This document shows positions 1 through 8,453 of a DNA stretch of 20,321 nucleotides, one piece after another (within the stretch, counting starts at the first letter, position 1; each line of letters starts with the position of its first letter). This DNA comes from Burkholderiaceae bacterium. Its GTDB lineage: Bacteria > Pseudomonadota > Gammaproteobacteria > Burkholderiales > Burkholderiaceae_C. Location: the NCBI GenBank assembly GCA_023260315.1, contig JALQVQ010000123.1, forward strand, positions 1 to 20,321, read 5' to 3'. The position numbers and the translations under genes are program-made. The notes beneath the pieces are model-generated. The model saw only the letters and a program-made list of their open reading frames with translations, searched no databases and was not told where the DNA came from.

Positions 1-98
1 AAGTGCAGGCCGCGGGCGTCGGCCAACCACTGCTGGTAACGGGTGATTTGAGGCGCAAACGGCGCCAAGTTTGACGTTGGCGCCGTTGTGCTTGTCAT
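1..98 (-). CDS. Partial CDS, possible AMP-forming acyl-CoA ligase (acetoacetate-CoA ligase-like) N-terminus
   Basis: Reading the minus strand from an ATG at 98 gives 32 codons with no stop, running off the window edge. The translation starts MTSTTAPTSNLAP and contains ITRYQQWLADARGLH. From memory, a segment of the type 'Y..WL...RGL.F' occurs near the N-terminus of Burkholderiales acetoacetate-CoA ligases and related AMP-binding enzymes, but 32 residues are too few to be sure. The ATG lies 15 bases after the dctM stop, with only a weak AAAG in front, so the gene is probably the last member of the dctPQM transcript. If it is an acyl-CoA ligase, it would activate an imported or derived carboxylate. 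That role is inference. Confidence 0.45.
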   Translation of the reverse strand, partial: MTSTTAPTSNLAPFAPQITRYQQWLADARGLH

Positions 99-113
99 CT
101 TTGGATGCCGCTG

Positions 114-1397
114 TTACTTACCAAACACGTAATTTGGTAGCGCCAATGAAATGTCAGGAATGTAGGTCACCATGAGCAAGAACACCAACAGCACGCTCAA
201 CCATGGCAGCGCAGCGCGTGTGACTTGCATGAGGTTCATGCCTGTCACGCCACTGGTAACAAAGAGGTTGAGACCCACGGGCGGTGTCACCATACCGATC
301 TCCATGTTGACCACCATGATGATGCCCAAATGGATGGGGTCGATGCCCAGCTCGGTTGCGATGGGGAACAGGATAGGCGCCAAGATCAAAATGATCCCGG
401 TAGGCTCCATGAAGTTACCCGCGATCAACAACAAAACGTTGACGACCAACAGGAACATCCACGGCTCCATGCCGATTTGCACAATGCTCTCTGCAATGGC
501 TTGCGGGATACGCTCTGTGGTCAGCACGTGCGCAAACAACAGGGCATTGGCAACAATGAACATCAACATCACAGTGGTTTTGGATGACTCCAAAAACACC
601 TTTGGCAAATCGGAAAACTTCAGATCCTTGTAGATGAACACCGCAATGAACAGCGCGTAAACAGCCGACACCGCCGCCGCTTCTGTAGGCGTAAAAATGC
701 CGCCATAGATGCCGCCCATGATGATGACCAGCAGCGCCAAACCCCAGAATGAATCAACAAGCGCAGTGAAAATCTCACCCATGCTGGCTTTCGGTGGCGG
801 TGTTAATTGCAACTTACCTGCACGCCACCAGACCGCTGCCATCAGCATCAGACCCAGCAAGATGCCGGGGATCACGCCGGCCATAAACATCCGCCCCACC
901 GACACCTCGGTCACAGCGGCATAGACCACCATCACGATGGATGGCGGGATCAGGATACCCAGAGTACCGGCATTACAGATCACACCCGCAGCAAACTCTT
1001 TGGTGTAGCCGTTTTTCAGCATGCCAGAGATCACGATCGAGCCAATTGCGACCACTGTCGCGGGGCTTGAGCCCGATACAGCGGCAAACAACATACAAGC
1101 CAAGACCGATGCAATCGCCAAGCCACCGCGTAAGTGCCCGACGGCCGCGATAGCAAAACGAACCATTCGCTTGGCGACACCACCGGTCGACATCAGGTTA
1201 CCGGCCAACACAAAGAAGGGGATAGCCATCAACGTGTAGTGCTCGCTGGTTTCAAACAGCTTGATCGACATGGAGGCCAATGAGTCCTGCGAGAACAGGA
1301 AAATTGTTAGCAGGCTTGAGAGCCCCAAGCTGATGGCGACAGGCATGCCGATCGCCATGCACGCAAACAGCGTGATAAATAGAACAGCGGTGTTCAT
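114..1397 (-). CDS. dctM: TRAP transporter large permease DctM
   Basis: This 427-residue, very hydrophobic protein has the length and composition of the TRAP large membrane subunit (about 12 helices). It carries the cation-coupled transport path in the inner membrane. Typical DctM signatures include the N-terminal 'GMPVAISLGLSSLL' stretch, 'AIPFFVLAGNLMSTGGVAKR' (about 58-77), 'AAVSGSSPATVVAIGSI' (about 105-121) and the late 'NMEIGMVTPPVGLNLFV' segment. The ATG at 1397 overlaps the dctQ stop by four bases (ATGA), so the two are translationally coupled. It works with DctQ and the periplasmic receptor DctP. The subunit alone does not define the substrate; the DctP sequence suggests C4-dicarboxylates. 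The gene appears intact. Confidence 0.95.
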   Translation of the reverse strand: MNTAVLFITLFACMAIGMPVAISLGLSSLLTIFLFSQDSLASMSIKLFETSEHYTLMAIPFFVLAGNLMSTGGVAKRMVRFAIAAVGHLRGGLAIASVLACMLFAAVSGSSPATVVAIGSIVISGMLKNGYTKEFAAGVICNAGTLGILIPPSIVMVVYAAVTEVSVGRMFMAGVIPGILLGLMLMAAVWWRAGKLQLTPPPKASMGEIFTALVDSFWGLALLVIIMGGIYGGIFTPTEAAAVSAVYALFIAVFIYKDLKFSDLPKVFLESSKTTVMLMFIVANALLFAHVLTTERIPQAIAESIVQIGMEPWMFLLVVNVLLLIAGNFMEPTGIILILAPILFPIATELGIDPIHLGIIMVVNMEIGMVTPPVGLNLFVTSGVTGMNLMQVTRAALPWLSVLLVFLLMVTYIPDISLALPNYVFGK

Positions 1398-1921
1398 GAG
1401 GCTGTCCCTTCTGATTTCATCGACAACGCATCGGCAGCCTCGTCCGCCAAGCGCAAACTATCGGCTTTGCCAGTCAGCAAGGCCCACAACACTTGGCCAA
1501 AGCGGAAGGCAATCATGAGGTAGCCGATTGGCATCACGATCAACACTTTCCAGCGCTCGATGGGCAGGTCATCAAACTCGATGCCAACCATCATCATCTT
1601 GCTGACATAGGTCCAAGAACCCACCAAAATAAAGGCCACATAAACCAAGCTCAAGATAACGGCAATGGTCGATACAACGCGGCGCTTTTCGGGTGACAGG
1701 AGGTTGACCAACGCATCAACACCAATGTGCGCGCCCACGCGGACGCCATATGAGATCCCCAAGAAAATCATGAATGCAAAAAGCACCATGGTCAGCTCGA
1801 GCGTCCATGAAAATCCCGTATTAAAGACATAGCGGCGCACCACCTGCATGAACGACAAAGCGGTCATGCCCAGCAACATGAGTGACATGACCCACTCTTC
1901 AAAATAATCCAAGATTTTCAT
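1394..1921 (-). CDS. dctQ: TRAP transporter small permease DctQ
   Basis: A 175-residue membrane protein with about four predicted helices, the size of the TRAP small membrane subunit. The N-terminal 'EEWVMSLMLLGMTALSFMQVVRRYVF' segment (about 9-34) and the later 'LELTMVLFAFMIFLGISYGVRVGAHIGVD' region are characteristic of DctQ proteins, which scaffold DctM and contact the loaded binding protein. The ATG at 1921 has a GGAG ribosome-binding site seven bases upstream (1929-1932), and that site directly abuts the T-tract of the terminator-like hairpin preceding the gene. Its 3' end overlaps dctM by four bases. Translation of dctQM may therefore depend on transcripts that read through the hairpin, which is an inference. 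Confidence 0.94.
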   Translation of the reverse strand: MKILDYFEEWVMSLMLLGMTALSFMQVVRRYVFNTGFSWTLELTMVLFAFMIFLGISYGVRVGAHIGVDALVNLLSPEKRRVVSTIAVILSLVYVAFILVGSWTYVSKMMMVGIEFDDLPIERWKVLIVMPIGYLMIAFRFGQVLWALLTGKADSLRLADEAADALSMKSEGTAS

Positions 1922-1932
1922 AGCGAAACTCC

Positions 1933-1966
1933 AAAAAAACCCCGGACTAAGCCGGGGTCGTTTTTT
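1933..1966 (-). terminator. Intrinsic terminator or attenuator between dctP and dctQ
   Basis: A perfect six-base GC stem (CCCCGG at 1940-1945 pairing with CCGGGG at 1952-1957) has a six-base loop. It is followed on the minus strand by seven T residues (1933-1939) and on the plus strand, two bases later, by six T residues (1961-1966). It sits between the dctP stop and the dctQ start. As a partial terminator it would give more DctP than DctQM, which suits a binding-protein-dependent transporter. The sequence is directly visible; the degree of read-through is unknown. Confidence 0.85.
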
Positions 1967-1993
1967 GTTTGGTCGTCAAAGACGACTGGGTGC

Positions 1994-3035
<1,042 letters not shown>

Positions 3036-3153
3036 TGCGGAGCGTAAAGAATCGGGTTTCCCCTTATGTCTTGGACAAAGATTTTTGACACCAATGCGTC
3101 AGCGGTAAGTGTTTACCCTAGGTTTTTGAGCGCTGCCGCGAGAGCGGGCCATA

Positions 3154-3188
3154 TTGACAGGTAACTGACAGGTCCCCAGATCTAGACT
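3154..3188 (+). promoter_or_regulatory. Candidate TctD operator (11-bp direct repeat) and activated promoter for tctCBA
   Basis: TGACAGGT occurs at 3155-3162 and again at 3166-3173, exactly 11 bases apart, one helical turn. OmpR/PhoB-family response regulators bind such tandem repeats; the Pho box also has an 11-bp period. TAGACT (3183-3188, four of six matches to a -10) follows nine bases after the second repeat, the geometry of activator-dependent promoters where the box replaces the -35 element. TctD, an OmpR-family regulator, is encoded in the same gene set. The repeat is seen directly; binding by TctD is inferred. A weaker alternative promoter (TTGCAC at 3215, AACTAT at 3239) lies nearer tctC. 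Confidence 0.5.
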
Positions 3189-3258
3189 GCCTCGGCGCAA
3201 GTTTCTTTCGGGGCTTGCACACCGTTTTCAAAATCACAAACTATTTGGAGATTTCCCC

Positions 3259-4260
3259 ATGCGTAAACACGCTCTTCGTCATCATTTGCTGCGCGTCGCC
3301 GCGCCAATCGGTTTTGTAATGGCTGGCCTGACAACAGGCGCACAGGCATTCGAACCCGCCAACACCGAATGCATTGCCCCCGCCGGGGCAGGCGGTGGTT
3401 GGGACTTCACGTGCCGTCAGGTCGGTAAAACGCTGCAGGACCTCAAACTCATCCCGGGCAGCATGCAGGTCACCAACCTGGCTGGTGCGGGCGGCGGCGT
3501 GGCTTACGCCGAGGTGGTGAACAAACGAAGCAGCGACAACAATTTGATCATTGCGGCGTCTTCAGCCACGGCCACCCGCTTGGCAACAGGCGCTTTCCCC
3601 GGTAACAACATGAGCCAGGTGCGCTGGTTGGCGTCGGTGGGAGCGGATTACGGCATCATCGCGGTATCAAAAGACTCTGGCTTCAAAACCCTGCCCGATT
3701 TGATGAATGCGATCAAAAAGGACCCCAAGAGCGTCTCCATTGCGGGCGGCTCTGCCGTCGGCGGCTGGGATCACTTGAAGGTTTTGATGGCTGCGAAGAA
3801 AGCGGGTATCGCTGACGTCCGTACCATCAAGTACGTGGCATTTGACGGCGGCGGCGAGGCGGTCACGCAGTTGCTTGCCGGCAAAGTTCAGGCGTTCACG
3901 GGCGACGCATCGGAAGCCAAAGGCTTTGTCGATGCCGGCAAGATCAAAATCTTGGCGGTCATGGCACCCCAACGCCTCGCAGGTGATTTCGCCAGTTTCC
4001 CAACAGCGAAAGAGCAGGGCATTGATGTGATTGGTGCCAACTGGCGCGGGTTCTACGCGCCCGGCAAGATGTCCGATGACGCCTACAACTACTGGGTGAA
4101 ACAGGTGGGCGCTGTTTACGCTTCTAAGGAATGGAAAGCCACGATGGCGTCAAGCGGCTTGGCACCGTTGGATTTGCAAGGCGCTGCGTTCCAAGACTTC
4201 GTGAAAGACTCCGTCGAGTCGATCCAGTCCTTATCAAAAGAAATCGGCCTGATTAAGTAA
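3259..4260 (+). CDS. tctC: Tripartite tricarboxylate transporter substrate-binding protein TctC
   Basis: A 333-residue periplasmic receptor of the TctC/Bug family that would deliver a tricarboxylate such as citrate, or a related organic acid, to TctAB. A signal peptide covers about residues 1-30, ending 'TTGAQA'. The mature protein has the family's early loop 'CIAPAGAGGGWDFTC', with two cysteines 14 residues apart, and later 'ADYGIIAV', '[12 protein letters not shown]' and 'NWRGFYAPG'. The ATG at 3259 has TTTGGAG eight bases upstream. It is the first gene of tctCBA-DE, and a hairpin follows it. The actual ligand cannot be read from sequence. It differs clearly from the second TctC at 8440-9429, so they are paralogues of different subgroups, not a recent duplication. 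Confidence 0.94.
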   Translation: MRKHALRHHLLRVAAPIGFVMAGLTTGAQAFEPANTECIAPAGAGGGWDFTCRQVGKTLQDLKLIPGSMQVTNLAGAGGGVAYAEVVNKRSSDNNLIIAASSATATRLATGAFPGNNMSQVRWLASVGADYGIIAVSKDSGFKTLPDLMNAIKKDPKSVSIAGGSAVGGWDHLKVLMAAKKAGIADVRTIKYVAFDGGGEAVTQLLAGKVQAFTGDASEAKGFVDAGKIKILAVMAPQRLAGDFASFPTAKEQGIDVIGANWRGFYAPGKMSDDAYNYWVKQVGAVYASKEWKATMASSGLAPLDLQGAAFQDFVKDSVESIQSLSKEIGLIK

Positions 4261-4278
4261 TCAACGGTTGATATCGAG

Positions 4279-4311
4279 CGGGGTGGTCGGCGACGTCGGT
4301 CACCCCGTTTT
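4279..4311 (+). terminator. Terminator-like hairpin between tctC and tctB
   Basis: CGGGGTG (4279-4285) pairs with CACCCCG (4301-4307), and the stem can be extended inward with G-U and G-C pairs. Four T residues follow (4308-4311). It lies between the tctC stop and the AAGGAG ribosome-binding site of tctB. The short T-tract suggests attenuation or 3'-end protection of tctC mRNA rather than full termination, matching the position of the dctP/dctQ hairpin. Confidence 0.65.
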
Positions 4312-4339
4312 CAATGGGTCTTAAAACAAAGGAGTCGCG

Positions 4340-4771
4340 ATGAGCGACCGCATTTTTGCCAGCATTTGCCTCACATTGGCGGCTCTGATGGCGTGGGGTG
4401 CCACGATCATCGAAGAGAGTTTTATCCAGGACCCACTGGGTCCCAAGGCGTTTCCATTGGTCATCGCACTGGTCTTAGCCGCGTGCGGTGTCGCCATGCT
4501 GTTACGTCCAGACGACGACCCTGTTTGGCCAGGCCGTCGGAAACAAATCCAACTACTCTGGACGGTTGGCGCAATGATTCTTTATGTGCAGTTTTTACCG
4601 GTTGCCGGCTTTCTGATTGCGACGCTTTTCGGCGCCGCCTTTTTATCTTGGCAACTCGGCGCAAGCATCAAGCAAGCCGCATGGGGCGGGCTGGGCATAT
4701 CAGGGGGCATTTACGTGGTCTTCAAAATCATATTGGGCTTGTCATTGGCACGCGGCCCCTTCGGCTTCTAA
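4340..4771 (+). CDS. tctB: Tripartite tricarboxylate transporter small membrane subunit TctB
   Basis: A 143-residue inner-membrane protein with about four hydrophobic segments, the size and layout of TctB (DUF1468). The N-terminal 'DRIFASICLTLAALMAWGA' helix, the 'DPLGPKAFPLVIALVLAACGVAMLL' region (about 31-55) and the last two helices around 'WTVGAMILYVQFLPVAGFLIATLFGAAFL' are typical. TctB is the poorly conserved partner of TctA in the transport complex. The ATG at 4340 is preceded by a strong AAGGAG six bases upstream. The gene ends 12 bases before tctA, so the two are co-transcribed. No anomaly was seen. Confidence 0.92.
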   Translation: MSDRIFASICLTLAALMAWGATIIEESFIQDPLGPKAFPLVIALVLAACGVAMLLRPDDDPVWPGRRKQIQLLWTVGAMILYVQFLPVAGFLIATLFGAAFLSWQLGASIKQAAWGGLGISGGIYVVFKIILGLSLARGPFGF

Positions 4772-4783
4772 TCGGAACAGAAC

Positions 4784-6292
4784 ATGGATACCCTTAACGC
4801 ATTGGCAGATGGCTTTTCGATCGCACTCACGTGGCAGAACCTCGGATTGGCTTTACTGGGTTGCTTCTTGGGCACGATCATCGGCGCACTGCCCGGTCTT
4901 GGCCCCTCAAATGGCGTTGCCATCTTGATACCCCTCGTCTTCAGCATTGGCCTGCCTGCAACGCCGGCACTCATTTTGCTCACCAGTGTTTACTACGGCG
5001 CCATGTACGGTGGGCGCATCTCATCGATCTTGCTCAATATCCCAGGCGACGAGCCCGCCATGATGACGACGCTCGACGGGTTCCCAATGGCGCAGAAAGG
5101 CTACGCTGGGGAGGCGCTGGCCATATCAGGTATCGCGTCATTTGTGGGCGCGTTCTTTGCGACGTGGGGTCTTGTGCTGCTCGCACCCCAGCTCGTGGAG
5201 GTCGCCTTGCTGTTTGGTCCTGCCGAATATTTCGCTCTGTTCACATTGGCTTTCGCAACCCTCGGCGGCCTTTCGAGCAAGAACCAGGCGAAGGCAGCGG
5301 TTGCAGCGGCAATCGGTCTGGGTATCGCCATGATTGGTGTCGATGGTCAAACCGGCGTGCCCCGCTTTACGTTTAACAACATGCATTTTTATGATGGCAT
5401 CGACTTCTTGGTTGCCATCGTTGGTCTCTTCGCCGTATCCGAGGTTTTGGTCTTTGTTGAAAACCATGGCACAGGTCAAGGCGCAGATGGCGCAAAGCAG
5501 GTAAAGCTGGGCCGCATCACACCGCCTTGGTCGATGCTGAAGCAAACCAGTGGCGCGATGGGTCGCGGAACCTTCCTTGGCTTCATCGCTGGTGTTTTAC
5601 CGGGCGCTGGCGCGTCGCTTGGCTCTTTCATCGCCTATGCCGTCGAAAAGAAGGTGTCGAACAAAGACGACACCTTTGGCAAAGGTGACCCCAGAGGCGT
5701 GGCCGCACCAGAGGCTGGGAACAATGCCGCCGCTGGTGGTGCGTTGGTGCCAATGCTCGCCTTGGGCGTTCCCGGCTCAGGCACCACCGCGGTATTGCTC
5801 GCGATGCTGCTGACGCTGGACATCACGCCCGGCCCGCTGCTTTTCACCAAAAATCCAGATGTGGTGTGGGGCTTGGTTGCCGCACTGTTTATCGGTAACG
5901 TGATGCTTTTGGCGATGAACATCCCCATGGTGAGCCTGTTCATGCGCCTGTTGAGCATCCCCGCCAAGTACCTGATGCCAGGCGTTGCGATGATCTCGTT
6001 TGTCGGTATTTACGGCATTTCGGGGTCGACCTTCGACCTCATGGTGATGATCGGCTTTGGTGTTTTGGGCTGGGGGCTGCGCAAAATCGAAGTGCCACTG
6101 GTGCCGGTGATATTGGGCCTGTTATTGGGCGCGCAAATGGAAAAAAATCTACGCCGCGCAATGACGATTTCCGATGGGGAGGTGATGGCACTCGTTGAGT
6201 CCCCCCTGGCGATCGGCCTCTGGTGCGCCGCTATCATTGGCTTCGTTCTGCCTATCGTTGTGGGACGCTATTTGCGGTACAAAGCAGATTAA
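4784..6292 (+). CDS. tctA: Tripartite tricarboxylate transporter large membrane subunit TctA
   Basis: A 502-residue protein of normal TctA length with about 11-12 hydrophobic segments. It forms the cation-coupled translocation path for the carboxylate handed over by TctC. Two copies of the family's Pro-Gly signature are present: 'GALPGLGPSNGVAILIP' (34-50) and, in the second half, 'GVLPGAGASLGSFIAYA'. The segment 'YYGAMYGGRISSILLNIPGDEPAMMTT' (about 70-96) is also characteristic. The ATG at 4784 has only a weak GGAA in front, and the gene is probably translated by coupling to tctB 12 bases upstream. The tctD gene follows after 20 bases. Confidence 0.96.
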   Translation: MDTLNALADGFSIALTWQNLGLALLGCFLGTIIGALPGLGPSNGVAILIPLVFSIGLPATPALILLTSVYYGAMYGGRISSILLNIPGDEPAMMTTLDGFPMAQKGYAGEALAISGIASFVGAFFATWGLVLLAPQLVEVALLFGPAEYFALFTLAFATLGGLSSKNQAKAAVAAAIGLGIAMIGVDGQTGVPRFTFNNMHFYDGIDFLVAIVGLFAVSEVLVFVENHGTGQGADGAKQVKLGRITPPWSMLKQTSGAMGRGTFLGFIAGVLPGAGASLGSFIAYAVEKKVSNKDDTFGKGDPRGVAAPEAGNNAAAGGALVPMLALGVPGSGTTAVLLAMLLTLDITPGPLLFTKNPDVVWGLVAALFIGNVMLLAMNIPMVSLFMRLLSIPAKYLMPGVAMISFVGIYGISGSTFDLMVMIGFGVLGWGLRKIEVPLVPVILGLLLGAQMEKNLRRAMTISDGEVMALVESPLAIGLWCAAIIGFVLPIVVGRYLRYKAD

Positions 6293-6312
6293 AAAATCAA
6301 AGGGAGGCTTGG

Positions 6313-7002
6313 TTGTACTTATTGCTCGTTGAAGACGAGGCAACACTTGCCGAGAGCCTCCTTGGTGTTTTGGTCGCAAAGGGACACCGAGTTGATTGGG
6401 TCGCCGATGGGCGAATGGCGCTGTCGCAGCTGGCCACAACCCGCTACGACGCCATGGTCCTCGACCTCGGCCTACCCTACTTGGATGGCCGAGGGGTTCT
6501 GGATGCACTCAGAACAGCGCCCGCATTTCAAGACCGTCAGGACCTACCGGTTCTTATTCTCTCGGCACGCGATCAAAGCAGCGACAAAATAGCCGCTTTA
6601 GAGGCCGGCGCCGATGATTACCTCAGCAAGCCTTTTGACGTCGATGAGTTAGAGGCCAGACTCTTCGCCCTTCTGCGGCGTCGACTGGGTAAAACAGGCG
6701 CACAACTGAATTGGGTGGGGATTCAATATGACGCGAGCAAACGCAGCTTCGCTTGCCGGGGACACACACTGGCGGTGAGCCCACGTGAACACGCCGCCTT
6801 ATTGGCTTTGATGCAAGCCCAAGGTGTTCCGCTAACAAGACTGGCGCTCTATGAGCGCGTTTTTGCCGATGACGAGGATGCATCAAGTCTCGACGTCATC
6901 GATGTTGTGATTTACCGTCTTAGAAAAAAGCTGGTACCTTTTGCGGTCAGCATCCAAAGTGTGCGCGGCATCGGTTTGTATTTAGCGAGCGACGCCGCAT
7001 GA
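6313..7002 (+). CDS. tctD: OmpR-family response regulator TctD
   Basis: A 229-residue regulator that should activate the tct genes when phosphorylated by TctE. The receiver domain (about 1-120) has the acidic pair E7-D8 in 'LLLVEDE', phospho-acceptor Asp51 in 'AMVLDLGLP', and Lys106 in 'DDYLSKP'. A small insertion, 'AFQDRQD', lies around 71-77. The C-terminal winged helix (about 130-225) is of the OmpR/PhoB type, with 'SLDVIDVVIYRLRKKL' as the recognition-helix region. The start chosen is TTG at 6313, with GGGAGG five bases upstream; this gives the usual N-terminus. An ATG at 6223 would add 30 unrelated residues lying within tctA. It overlaps tctE by four bases. Confidence 0.93.
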   Translation: MYLLLVEDEATLAESLLGVLVAKGHRVDWVADGRMALSQLATTRYDAMVLDLGLPYLDGRGVLDALRTAPAFQDRQDLPVLILSARDQSSDKIAALEAGADDYLSKPFDVDELEARLFALLRRRLGKTGAQLNWVGIQYDASKRSFACRGHTLAVSPREHAALLALMQAQGVPLTRLALYERVFADDEDASSLDVIDVVIYRLRKKLVPFAVSIQSVRGIGLYLASDAA

Positions 7003-8453
7003 GCCCTGAGGTGATACGGTCAGCCTGGGCCAGGCACTCCCTGAGCCGTCGATTGCTGACGTGGCTCCTGCCTTCACTGGTGCTGATTACCGTAGTGGAA
7101 TTTTCACTGTCTTACCGCTTGGCACAACAAACCATTGATGAGGCTTACGACAGAGGCCTTCGCAGCGCGGTTCGTGCACTCAGCCTGGCAACGCGCTTTG
7201 ATGCAGATGGTTTTTCAGTCGATAAGCCGTTTCAACTCCTGAGCTACGTTCAGAGTAATGCGCGAGGCACGGTTTTTTTTCGAGTCGTGACAAGCGATGG
7301 GCTTTTGGAGGCCGGCTTCACTGATTTAAATTTTCCTTGGCCAGCCGCCGTTGTCAATGATGATGTCTATCTTGCTGAGGGGGAGTACTTCGATCAGCAC
7401 CTGCGCATCGCCGCGTTACGCCGAGAGTTGGTGCCCGCAACCGAAAAAGCAGCGGCCATCAGCGTGGATCTTTTGGTTGCCGAAGACTTGGCGCCGCGGC
7501 AAGCGTATCTTCAGCAATTTTTGTGGCGCACCTTGCTGCGCGATGGTCTGCTGCTGCTGTTGACTGCTTTTTTACTGATCTTAATTGTCCGGCTTGGGTT
7601 ATCACCGCTGGCGCGATGGTCTCAACTCATCCGCGAACGAAACAGCCGTGACGTGACGCCACTGCCAGTCAATGATGCGCTGCCTTTGGAGGCCCGGCCA
7701 CTCGTTGAGGCGCTCAACTTTCACCTCGCGCGCAGCGCGGAAGCGCAATGGCAACGGCAGCGTTTTTTGGACAATGCATCGCACCAACTGCGCACGCCAT
7801 TGGCCATTTTGAAAACGCAAATCGCATGGGCAAAAGTTCAGGACAAAACACTCGACACCACAGCCTTTTTGTCGCGCTTTGAGGCACAGGTTGATCAAGC
7901 GGCACAGCATGCCGCACAAATGCTTCAGTTGGCTCGACTTGAGGGCGGTGCCCAGCTGAAGCGCACACCTCTGCCACTCCTGACAGTGGCGCAAGGCGTG
8001 GTGATGAGTATGCAAGCCTTGGCCCAGCAGCGACGCATCGATTTGGGGCTTGAGCACGCTGCCGATATTCAACCGCACACCACCGTCTGGGGCGACGCCA
8101 ATCTCTTGCAGCAGGTCCTTGAAAATCTGCTCGATAACGCCATTCGACACGGGGATGCAGGCGGCGTGGCAACCCTTGTACTGACGCGCTCGAGAGAAGC
8201 GGTGCAAATATCGGTCGAGAACTCAGGCGCCCCCGTCAGCGATGAGGTTTTGAGACACTTGGGCGAGCGCTACTACCAAGCGGATCAGGCAAGCTATTGG
8301 GGAAGTGGTCTGGGTTTATCAATTGTTGATGCCATCCTGACGCAGATGCACAGTCGGATTACATTTTCAAAACCCGAGCATGGCGGCGGTCTGAGGGCCA
8401 CCTTTTCACTCGGTCTCTGTCAACCCAAAGGGGGCTGTGATGCGTCGCCTTAG
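6999..8453 (+). CDS. tctE: Sensor histidine kinase TctE
   Basis: A 484-residue inner-membrane kinase, normal for the TctE/QseC-like group. A first transmembrane helix (about 20-38) and a second (about 183-202) enclose a periplasmic sensor domain of roughly 140 residues. A short linker then leads to the dimerisation domain with phospho-accepting His262 in 'ASHQLRTPL'. The ATP-binding domain has the N box 'VLENLLDNAIRH' (373-384) and the glycine-rich 'GSGLGLSIV' (435-443). Its ATG overlaps the tctD stop (ATGA), and its 3' end overlaps the following binding-protein gene by 14 bases. It should sense extracellular tricarboxylate, directly or through a binding protein, and phosphorylate TctD. Confidence 0.95.
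   Translation: MSPEVIRSAWARHSLSRRLLTWLLPSLVLITVVEFSLSYRLAQQTIDEAYDRGLRSAVRALSLATRFDADGFSVDKPFQLLSYVQSNARGTVFFRVVTSDGLLEAGFTDLNFPWPAAVVNDDVYLAEGEYFDQHLRIAALRRELVPATEKAAAISVDLLVAEDLAPRQAYLQQFLWRTLLRDGLLLLLTAFLLILIVRLGLSPLARWSQLIRERNSRDVTPLPVNDALPLEARPLVEALNFHLARSAEAQWQRQRFLDNASHQLRTPLAILKTQIAWAKVQDKTLDTTAFLSRFEAQVDQAAQHAAQMLQLARLEGGAQLKRTPLPLLTVAQGVVMSMQALAQQRRIDLGLEHAADIQPHTTVWGDANLLQQVLENLLDNAIRHGDAGGVATLVLTRSREAVQISVENSGAPVSDEVLRHLGERYYQADQASYWGSGLGLSIVDAILTQMHSRITFSKPEHGGGLRATFSLGLCQPKGGCDASP

Noticed and set aside
172..633. 153-codon plus-strand open frame opposite dctM
   Set aside because: Antisense shadow of a conserved membrane protein, with low-complexity Met/Asn/Thr-rich translation.
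3195..3220. GCAAG/CTTGC hairpin in the tctC leader as a riboswitch
   Set aside because: Only a five-base stem with no further conserved structure; likely chance.
6223..6312. ATG start for tctD 30 codons upstream
   Set aside because: It lies within tctA, lacks homology to response regulators, and the TTG at 6313 has a strong GGGAGG and gives the normal N-terminus.
6779..6794. Possible parS-like sequence in tctD (CCACGTGAAC core)
   Set aside because: Only the central part matches; both outer arms differ from TGTTNCACGTGAAACA.
7602..8207. 201-codon minus-strand open frame opposite tctE
   Set aside because: It overlaps the conserved kinase core in antisense and has no ribosome-binding site or family motif that I can see.
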